Of a DNA stretch of 64,000 nucleotides, positions 41,173 to 51,500 are shown piece after piece. The stretch lies in contig PQWQ01000009.1 in assembly GCA_002943765.1 (NCBI GenBank), positions 62,001 to 126,000 of the forward strand, written 5' to 3'. The first letter of the stretch is position 1. Every line of letters begins with the position of its first letter. This DNA is from Psoroptes ovis. Lineage: Eukaryota > Arthropoda > Arachnida > Sarcoptiformes > Psoroptidae. The position numbers were made by a program, and so were the translations under genes. Under the pieces are notes generated by a model. It was not told where the DNA came from. It did not search any database and saw nothing but the letters and a program-made list of their open reading frames with translations.

Positions 41173-41650
41173 TCAGTTCGACACAATATCAAACATTTGT
41201 CGTATATCATTAGATGCCATATTGATGATTATAATTATAAAAATTATTGTCAATGCAATGCCAATTATTGTTGTTGCATCTATCAAGTATTGAATTGAAA
41301 AATAAATATTTTTACTTCAGTATTTCGTTAAACTTACGCATAATAGATTGTATCTTGAATGGTTGTTTGAGTTTTTCATCGTGATCATGATGTTTTTCAA
41401 TTGATCTTTGATGTATTCTCAATGTATTATCATTGAATTTATCAATTTTTCCAATATTTTTTCCATTTTCTTGATTATTATGTAAATTTTTATTATATTC
41501 ATTCATAAATGATAGCGTATCTTTATCTAATTTTAATCTTTTCGCTGCATAATCCAAATCACCATCATTATTTTTATTTTTTGACTTGCATTCATTTTCA
41601 ATTATGAAAAATATTTTCAATGTTAACAATATAAATATCAATTTATGCAT
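41173..41650 (-). CDS. small secreted-pathway, single-pass membrane protein, two exons (139 aa), unknown
   Basis: Exons 41650-41338 and 41279-41173 join across a 58-bp intron (donor GTAAGTTT, acceptor TTGATAG), phase 1, 420 nt in total. Without splicing the frame would stop shortly after the donor and lose the helix. A signal peptide (about 1-20) is followed by a Lys, Asn, Asp and His-rich domain of about 85 residues. Next comes a very hydrophobic Ile-rich helix at 106-124 starting at the second residue after the junction, then a 15-residue tail NMASNDIRQMFDIVSN. The intron position before the helix and the topology are the same as in the gene at 39657-40307. No known family was recognised. 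Small, fast-evolving membrane proteins of this kind are hard to name. Confidence 0.7.
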
Positions 41651-42186
41651 ATTCGAAATTTATGAGATCACGATTTTTTTTTTTTTTTTTGTTGCATTTT
41701 GTGATCGATTCAACAAATTTATATTTGCATTGGAATTCCATAATAAAGGCTTAATTGAATTTCAACAATTTCAAATTATTCGAAATTCCTCGAATTGTTG
41801 CCATTTTCCATCGAAATTGCTGCATATTATGTATCAAAATTGATATTTTATTTTCGATTTTATGTTGATAATTTTGTTTTGACAATGATTAGATTATAAA
41901 TATTATACGATATGATAGATTGAATAAATGCATTGCTTCTGTTCAGTTTATTTTGAAGATAATTTTTTTTATCGAAAAATTTATTTGAGATTCACTCATC
42001 AGCAACAAGAAATCTGTTCAAGTCGATGATTGATGATAAATTTATTTATATTGACTCAAATAGTTTTCGTCTTAATAAGGTGACTTTTATTATTTTGACT
42101 CATAAATTTTGTGAATTATTTTTCGTTCGCTCTCCACATTCGCAATAAGTAAAAGTTGATTATATAACCAATAATAATCAAAACAA
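41651..42186. promoter_or_regulatory. divergent intergenic region, shared promoter candidate
   Basis: The 536 bp between two divergent start codons must hold the promoters of the small membrane protein gene (-) and the PRPSAP gene (+). It contains a 17-base T run at 41674-41690 that falls in the leader of the minus-strand gene. No convincing TATA box or initiator was singled out. Confidence 0.5.
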
Positions 42187-43440
42187 ATGGGTCCCTTGGG
42201 CGAAATAGTTGTATTGGCTGGTAGTACGCACCCAGAATTAGCTGACGAAATTTGTAATCGTTTGGATATACGTCGAATGGATGTAAATCTTTATCATGCT
42301 GGTAATCGTGAAACAATGTTACAAATAGGTTCTTCGGTTCGTTTTAAAGATTGTTACATCATACAAACTGCAACCGAAACCAATTGTAATGATGCCATCA
42401 TGGAGTTACTATTGATGGGCTATACTTGTCATACATCTGCATGTAAACATTTAGTCGGTGTCATTCCATATTTACCTTATGGTAAACAGGCAAGACAAAG
42501 AAAACGTGGTGCTATTCCTGCTCGATTGTTAGCTAAATTGATTGGACGTGCCGGTTTTCGTCATATCATAACCATCGATTTGCAACATAAAGAGGTCATT
42601 GATTCGATGATATCTTTCCATTTTTTTTCTTATTCTAAATCTATTGATCATTAGATTCAAGGATTTTTCGATATTCCTGTTGAAAATCTTCGAGCATCAC
42701 CATTTTTGATTCAACATATTCAAGAAACACTTTCATCGCGGAAAATTGATCGATCAAATGTTGTGATTGTTGCTGAACACACATCAGCTGTGCGTAAAGC
42801 AACTGCTTATGCTGAACGTTTGAAAGTTGATATAGCAATTTTGCATGGTACTGATGATAAATTAGGTGAAACAGATGAAATCGATGGCCGTTCATCGCCA
42901 CCACCAGTTAAAGAAATTGAATTTTTTCCTGGCGTAGCTAAGTTACCAGTGCTCACATCTTCAACTGCTATTCGTCGTCCACTTAAATTAGTTGGTGACG
43001 TGCGTGGAAAATTAGCGATCATGATTGAAAATATAATCGATGATGTTGAACATCCAATACGGGCTGCTAAATTTTTAAAGAATGAAGAAGGCGCACAAGA
43101 AGTACATTTGGTCGGTACACATGCACTTTTGTCTCCAAAAGATGTCAAACAATTGAATGAATCAATTATTGATGAAATCGTCACAACAAATACCAGTATG
43201 TTGTTATATATTTCGATCATAGAAACTAGTTTATTTAATAATGGTTTCTCAAAATTTCCCAATTTCTATTTCATTTCGCATTTTCAAATATATATAGTTC
43301 CACCTGTAATTCAATCAATGGAAAAATGTGAAAAAATGAAAACAATTGATATTTCAATTTTATTGACCGAAGCGATTCGTCGTATGCATAATAATGAATC
43401 ATTATCATATCTGTTTGCTGATGTTAGTGTTGAAGATTAG
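42187..43440 (+). CDS. PRPSAP: phosphoribosyl pyrophosphate synthetase-associated protein (three exons, 363 aa)
   Basis: Exons 42187-42594, 42655-43195 and 43298-43440 total 1092 nt. The product is a PRPS-like subunit that in animals joins catalytic PRPP synthetase in a cytosolic complex and modulates its activity. The length equals the family's usual 356-369 residues. The N-terminal phosphoribosyltransferase-like fold carries VIPYLPYGKQARQRKRG, and then the KE/IQGFF junction and NLRASPFL typical of the associated proteins rather than the enzyme. The extra insertion between the two folds (GRSSPPPVKE) is also diagnostic. The ribose-phosphate loop reads IENIIDDVE where vertebrate homologues have VDDIIDDVE, consistent with a non-catalytic subunit. 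Intron 1 has a non-standard GTCATT donor. Intron 2 (102 bp) is in frame and stop-free. AATAAA at 43465-43470 lies 25 bases after the stop. Confidence 0.93.
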
Positions 43441-45551
43441 AATTTTTCTCGGAAATTCTTTCCAAATAAATCTAATTATCTCTGTTTCCATTCTATTTGC
43501 AATTAACATTTTGATGAGTTTGGGCACAAAAAAAAAAAAACAACAAATATCGACCTGAAAAAAAAATGTCTTGAAGTCAATTTGGAAGTTTTATTGAGTT
43601 ATTCTTTCATTAACTATTCTGAATTCGTTGAATAATCAATTCGGTAGCTTTTTTTAGCAGCAAAATCAGTTTTTTACAAATTTAAAATTCATATTTTTTA
43701 TATTATTATTATTATTATTATATTGACATAAAAATAACCTAAATTATTATGGAAATAAGGAATATTTTAAAATTTTTTAAATTTATATTTTCATATAAAT
43801 TATGATTTCATTTTTATTTGAAATATATTTTTCTTTTTTCACAAAAAAATTTTTGTTTAAATATTTGTGCATCATTAGAAAATAATAATCATTATTATTA
43901 TTATTACAATTGAAATTAATTCAAAAAAAAAATTTTTGCATTATTGATTCCAAATACAGAAAAAATGTATTGAAATTTTGTCAATAAAATTGAAATCACA
44001 AAAACACAATTATTATTATTGAATTGAATTTTGAAATTTTGAATCGAAAAAGTTATTCTTTTTTTTTCAATTTCTTAGTCGAATAACAACAACAATCGTA
44101 AAAAAAAATTCAGTGAAATTCTTTGATATTTTCTCTGAAATTCTAATGTGAATTCGGTATTTTATGCTTATGTTCGTGTGCGTGTAGAGGATATTGTCTT
44201 TAGTGTTTGTGTATTTCTGTGTGTCTGTTTGTGTATTTTTCTGCAACAATAACCATAAAAATAATGATAAAATCATCATTAACCAATAAGAACAAAATAA
44301 AAATAAAAATTGAAATAAAATAATTTTGAGCTTTGATATTTAAAAAATAGAAAAAAAAATTGATTTTAATAGATTCTTTTCGTTTTTTTTCGTTTTATTT
44401 GAGATATTTCGATCCTAATTCCATTGAAAACAATGTGAATCGATTATGATGATGTTGATGATGATTCTAATAATAGTAATAATGCTGATATTGGCCTGAT
44501 GATTTCTGAAAAATTTCTTGAAAAATGTTTATATAATGGTTTAATAGATGGTTTCACATATACTGGTCTTATATGAAAACAAAACAGAACCAAATAATAA
44601 TAAAAAACAATAAAAATAAAATAAATTTGAAATTGAAATTGAAAATATTTCTTTTTATTTTATCTTCCATTTTATCCTAACTCCTGTAATTTTGAATTGT
44701 ATATTTTCCCCAAAAAAAATATGATAATAATAATGTGCAGTTTTGGTTTTTTTCGTATTTCTTTGAAATGTTTATTTGGTGTTTGATGATTCAGGCCATT
44801 AATCGTGTATGTTGGGTGTTTGGATATGTGTTTGTGTATCAATGGGTTTTTAATAGGGTTATTGTTGGTGTGTCTGATGATATGATGTTCTTGTTTCTGT
44901 TGCTGCTGCTGTTGTCGTGTGTGTGATTGTGCTGGTGATTGAGTGAGTATCATTTGTGTGTAATTCAATTTATTCAATATTGATGATGATATGTAATCAT
45001 TATTCTTGGATTTTTCAAAATGTTTTTGCACATGTATAGAAATATATAAATTCTTCTGATATAATTTTTCAATCATATTTTTTTCAAACAAAAATATAAA
45101 TATTTTGAAATATTTTATAAAATATTTGAATTTAAATTCAGACAACAACATAGAACAAAAAACAATAAAAAACAATGATAAAATTGATATGAAATGCAAT
45201 TGAATTTTCAATCATATTTTCATTGATAAATAAAAAATCTATTTATTCATTTCATGGTTATCTTTCAAAGATATGTTAATTTATTATTGATGATGATAAT
45301 GATGTGTTTGAAACTGAGATTTATTTTTTATTTAAATTTCCTTACAAATTTAAAATTTTGACACTTTATTTCTCTTCCTTTAAAATTTCAAATTTTTTTC
45401 TCACCAACTATTCGCTTATCAAATTAAGGCCACCAATTTTTTTTTTTTTTTTTTTTTGAAAATTGATTCATTCAATTTTTTCTTATTTGTGATATGATGA
45501 ACATATTGATTGTTGATTTATTTATTTGGCTTGTTTTTCTTTGAATGATTG
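43441..45551. other. convergent 3' region between PRPSAP and RIM
   Basis: About 2.1 kb with no recognised gene. Minus-strand AATAAA signals at 45526-45521 and 45522-45517 sit about 30 bases past the RIM stop, so most of the interval is probably intergenic. It includes a 21-base T run at 45437-45457 and TTA repeats near 43700 and 43895. A 179-codon minus frame starting with TTG near 45211 is not believed. Confidence 0.6.
45437..45457 (+). repeat. poly-T run of 21
   Basis: Uninterrupted T homopolymer downstream of the RIM stop codon. Confidence 0.95.
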
Positions 45552-48500
45552 CTAAATTTTTGTTACTGCTGCAGGTGTTTCGATTAAAATTTTTGTTCCT
45601 GTCGATAAATCTGATGCTGTCGAATCAACACCTAACGATGTTTGTTGATCTAATGAATTTCTTGCTGTTGATGATTCTTCCGAATGATTTTGTTGCTGTT
45701 GTTGTTGATGTTGTATTGTACGTAATTTAAACCATCTTATCGTTAATTTATGTAATTGTAATTGATTGACATTTATTTCAACTGAACCTATCGGTGTATT
45801 AGCATCGAATGTATGACGACGACGTTGTTTTTCCCATACTGATACCAATAATGTTCGACCATAAATGATTGATGCATCATATTTCAATGTTTGTCGATAT
45901 TGTGGATCTTTACCTTTGACAACATGTGTTTTTCGCTTGTATAATTGACGACCTCGATCAATTAAATATGTTTTCACATATGTTTCTGTCAAACGTTTGA
46001 ATGAATTATTGTCCATAAAAACACACAAAAACATATGTAAGTTAATGTAAAGAAAATACATACCTGGTGGATAAGGACCGAATGATGAATCAGGCAAACC
46101 ACGTGCAGCGCATATTTCAATTTCGAGAAATCCTTTGGTCATTATGAAACCTAATTTAATTTCACCAACAACTTTTATGATACGTCTCGGCTCATTATGT
46201 ACATTGGACACCATTGTTGATGATGATGTATGAAGAATTTCATCCGATGGTTGTGCATTACTACCTGGACCTCCCATGACCATTTGCATAACTGTTTCAG
46301 CTGCTGATGGCACTAATCGACGAAGAAAACTTGGTCTCCTCTCTTGACAACCTGGTATTGTTAAACCTCCTCCATTATTGGAATTGTCATCATCATCATC
46401 ATGTAATGGTGTTGGTGGTGCTGTACTAGCAGCTGATGTTCCTACAGAAAATCCATGAATTGAATCTATGGATAATAAATTCGAATTATTTCCAGCACCA
46501 CCGACAACTTTCGGTAATGCTAATGTATTAGGAACGTTCACAGTATTTGTTGTGGCAATGTTCTGTGTATTGGATGTTTCGGGCTCATTGTTTATTAGAA
46601 TTTTTCCCTGTGATTTCTGCGGACTATTACGATCTCTATTATCTAATGAATCTATTGTGTAGCTGCTATCTTTGAGCAAATTATCAAAATCTTCATCATC
46701 ATCGGATGTATCATCATCATCAATATCGGATTCTTGATCGCTTTGATCAACATCAATTGAATCATCATTAGCATTTAATGTGTTGGCATTTTTGTTATTA
46801 TCATTATTATTATTTCGTTCTAATAAAAATTGATACGAATCGGTATTGGTCAATTGACTGTAAACACCAACGACAGCACCATTACCATCACCACCTGGGA
46901 CGGAAAGCTGATTTTTTTGTCCTGCTTTACATGCATTAATTTTTCGATAATGATGCATGAAAAAAATATGAGAAATGAAAAATATAGATTATATCGAGTT
47001 AATAAAAATTTATGAATGTTTATACAAATTGAAATTAATTCATATATAAAAATCAGGTATCATTTACCTTGATCCACGTGAACTATAGCTGAAGAACTTT
47101 TTCTACGCATGACTAATGATTGTTGATCATTAGTGGACAAATTTTGTGTATTATTCGTTTGCATCCTACCGTCAATAGGCCCATTTACACATTCAATAAC
47201 ATTAGTATTGACACCACCGGGATGGCCAGGATAAAGATTTCCAATTGAGTGGCGATTTTGCGCCAAACGAAGAGAACCAGTGAATGGACCAATTGAATTT
47301 CCACGGCCAATAGCAACATTACCTCCAGAATTACTTGTATACGATTCATCTAGTGAATGACGACCAATACTACTTGCTACCGAACTAACTGTGCTAGAAG
47401 CTCTTGATGTTGGTGATGATCGATAACGAGTAAACCAATTCGAGACTGGCGGAGGTGTAGGAGATATCTTCATTCGCGGACTTGTTCGCGCTGAGCGACT
47501 TCCCATAAATGGTGAATGATTAGGGAACATTGAAAAATCGCCTTGATCAGAGCGATTAGAATTTCGGCGTGATCCAGGTGTCGACCGTGAAGTCATCATC
47601 ATCATCGCAGCTGCCGATAACATTTGATCTGAAAGCAGCTGGCCATTTTGACCTTATTTCAAATGTAAATCATAATCAAATAATTAGGAAAAATTCCATA
47701 TATTTACCTGAGCCACTCCGTGATCCAAGATGATCCATTGATGGAGCTTTTTGAAAAAACAAAGCGGGTGCAATCGAAGAATTAGATGCTGTTGTTGTTA
47801 ATCCTGAATTCATTAATGATTGCTGGTTAAGTAATGATATTGGCGATGGTTGGACAATATTCGATGTTGTGGCAATCGCAGATGTCGCTGGAATTGATGG
47901 AGGGATTTTGATCTCGGTATTACTTGGTATTAATGGCCACCATTCTGATACTTGCATCAGCAGTGCACTTCTAAGCGGAATTCTCGTCGATGCTAATTGA
48001 TGATCAATTTGAAATGATGAATTATCACTAATAGCAGTTCGAGGTGGCTTCGCGCCTAATCCGCCGCCAGCACCAGGAATATATGTAGCAGGATTTGTGC
48101 ACCATATGCTCAAATCTAATGTAATCTTTTCAATCTGATAAGAAAATTAGATTTTTTGAAAATATTTTTCATCAATTCGAAATTCCATCATGACTCACTA
48201 ACCCGTTCAAGTGGAAATTGATGATATATCAGTGTTTCATTCCAATCGAATGAACGACTAAGCTCAGTTTGACAAATTTTAAATCCCCTTGGTTACGATG
48301 AATTTTATTATAATTTTTAAAAATAACTCATAGACACATATTAAACGAAAACACTTACATTTCTGGTAAAAGACGTAGTTGAGCATAAGCTTCAAGGCCA
48401 AGATTTTGTGAATAAATTGGATGTCGTTCTAGGCCTTTCGCCTGAATGATCATTACTGATAATTGACGAATATTGGCATCGATAGTTACTTGTAAATAGA

Positions 48501-51500
48501 TTTGTGCATCAGTCAATAGTGCAGAAGAATTTGTTGCATTTGAAGTTGTCGTGGATTGATGGGCATTTGCTAATGCTGCTACTGGAATTTGCGGTAAACG
48601 TCTTCGTAATGATTGCGAACCAGGCTGTTGCGAAAATGTTGATGGTATTGTTGCCGTTGATACATTGTTAGTTGATGCAATTGTTGAGGATGAGATGGCA
48701 TCTAAACTGCCAGTCGATATGACAGCTGCAGCTGAACTCGGACGAGCTGAAGCTTTTTGAATTACAGATGATGGGATACTATTTTTATTTGTGAGAGTTT
48801 TTGATTCTTCTGATGTTTGAGCTGGTTGTTTCGAATTTACCATACTATGTCGTCTTTGTTTAGCTGGTTGATCGCGTGTCATAGATTCAACAATTATTTC
48901 AACATGGTCTCCTGAAGTGGCTATTATATGTGCTACTTGTTCATGGCTACAATTGACTAAAGACTTTCCATTCCATTCTAGAATTTTATCGCTTGATTTT
49001 AGTGATTGTCGATCAGCTTGTCCTCCAGGTTTGATCCATGTGATATATGCATATAACATTCCATCTAATTCACATAGTTTACCGCCTGTGATTGCCAATG
49101 AAAATCCACCAGTCCGAATAGATTGATCAGATTTATCTCGCTGTAATATGGCACGTTCATAATGAGTTGTAATCGATGCAGCACGTGATAATTGGTACCG
49201 CATTCTTTGTTGAAGTGTTGCAGTTGTCGGAACTTGTATTATACTTGGTCCAGGATGCGGAGTAACTTTTCCTGCCATTATCACACCAGTATCTGTTACA
49301 GTTTGATTCAAGTTTTCCGTTGACATCTTGTTTGTTGGCGTTTTTGTTGAATCTGACAATTGCACGTGACTAGAAGATAAATCACCACATTCATTTATCA
49401 CAATGCGAATAGGATCTGCTCCGGATTCAGGAGCGGAAGCACGTCTCGGTTGATCGGATGGAATATCTAATGAATGTTGAGAGCCTTTTCTAGATTGAGG
49501 CAAATCCAACATTGAACTGCCACCGGCAACTGCAGGTATTTTCGGCAGTGCTCTGCCAGCTGATCCTCGTCTCAGATAACAATCTTTAGTTGAAAGATAT
49601 GATCCACTCTGTCCTATTGAATTAATTCCCATGACATCATCACCAATCATCACTGATGGTATTCCACCGGTTCGACATCCAATAGAATATCCAGGCAAGC
49701 ATAACATATCGGAATCGGCTGATTCTCTTGGTGATCGCGAATAATCTGATGATGGTGTGAGACTATCCTGTGGAGGACTGTATCTGGACATAATTAATTT
49801 TCTTTTTGATAAAAAAATTATTCTTTGATCATCACTTACTTGAACCCATCAGAATAATCGGAACTTTCAGAACTTAATTGTTTGCGTATACCAGGCGTTG
49901 TGTAGAAATTTTCTTGTGTTCCAATCGATGTTGTGGCACCAATCAATTGACCACGTGATAAATTTCTTGCTTTATTAGTTAAACGCCACCAGTGTGCTAC
50001 TGGAACTGATGACATCCCTTTGGTGCCGCTTCCATTGCCACTCACTGTAATAATTTTAGGCATAACCATTGGCGCCGTTGTTTTTGCTTGTTTTGTTTGG
50101 CACTGTTGATATGAAACACCATTTTGAGAGATATTATTTAGAGGTGTAGATGATGGTCCAGTGGCTGTTACCATGCCAAAAGATGGATTTTGTTGATGAA
50201 CAATAGTCGTTGTTGTCGACTGTGGTTCATCCAATGATGTTATCGTGATTGGTGGCGTACTAGTATACAATTCATTTTCATTATTAATATTATGTGCCAT
50301 ATTGAATATCATTTCATCATCGGAATTATATTGAATTTTATTATGATTATGTACTAATGCTTGATGATGTCGCATTTTCTTTTTCAATTTTTTCGTATTT
50401 GCCATCAACGTACCTTGTTGTTGGTGTTTCAACATTAATTGTTCTGCTGGCATTGTTTGCAATGTTCCATAATGTACGTTGTTGTTGTTAATACTATTAT
50501 TTGGTGATAATATCGTGTCCACATTTTCCACATTATTATTATTGTTATAATTGGCGATGTTTTCTTTATTTTCTTCATCATTCTTTAATATAACATCATC
50601 ATCTATGTCTTCCTCATCTTCATCATTAGCATCATCATCATCTTCATCATTCCATAATTCTTCATCATCTGATAATGAATATACACGAGTTGAGCGCGTT
50701 GTGTTTGGTTCCATTAAATTATTTTGCGATGTTTTTAGTGAATTAGAATTTGTTTGTTGATTTGTTTTTATCAATGATGATGAGCTGCGATGATTGAGAT
50801 CTAATGAACTTTGTCGATTTTGAGTTTGTTGTCCGAATTGATCGATTGCTGAATTTGGACGTTGTGTTTCTTGCCATGATAGCTTTCGCTATTTGTAAAA
50901 TTTAAGATTAACTCTAATTAAAATTGAATAAACACAGAATACCTTTGCATTGAGAGCATTTGATGTGGCAGTTAAGAATTTTTGGCCACTTGTTGTTGTC
51001 GTTGTTCCATTTACAATAGATGATGTAGCTGTTGTGGCACTTGTTTTTGTTGTAACATGTGATGATGATTTTTGACGTTTCAACGGTGACGAACCCGTTT
51101 CTGAAGATGAAACCGTTGATGTCGATGATGTTTGGCCAGCCGTTGTGACCAATATCAAATGTGAACCACGACGTCGACAAAAACTGCACATCCAATACTG
51201 TATTCAAGTTATGTTTTTTAGAGAGATAAAAATTTAATTCTATTATTCAGACAAACCTTTGATTCTTCTCTGGATGAATATGATGAACAATCATCACAAA
51301 CAAGCTCTTGACAATTTGAGCATCTATGCGATGTTTCATTTTTCATTATCACTTTGCGGCATATGCGGCAAAATCCATCAGCATCAGCTGATAAAATTGC
51401 TGATGATCTACGACGATGTACAGCAGCTGCAACAGGATCTAATAAATTGGTTGATAAATGCGAAACATCACCAGGCGCCACTAAACCCGTTGAAACTGGT

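Noticed and set aside
44672..45211. 179-codon minus-strand frame downstream of RIM
   Set aside because: It starts with TTG, not ATG, has Phe/Ile/Lys-rich A/T composition with no domain, and lies beyond strong polyadenylation signals of RIM. Probably chance.
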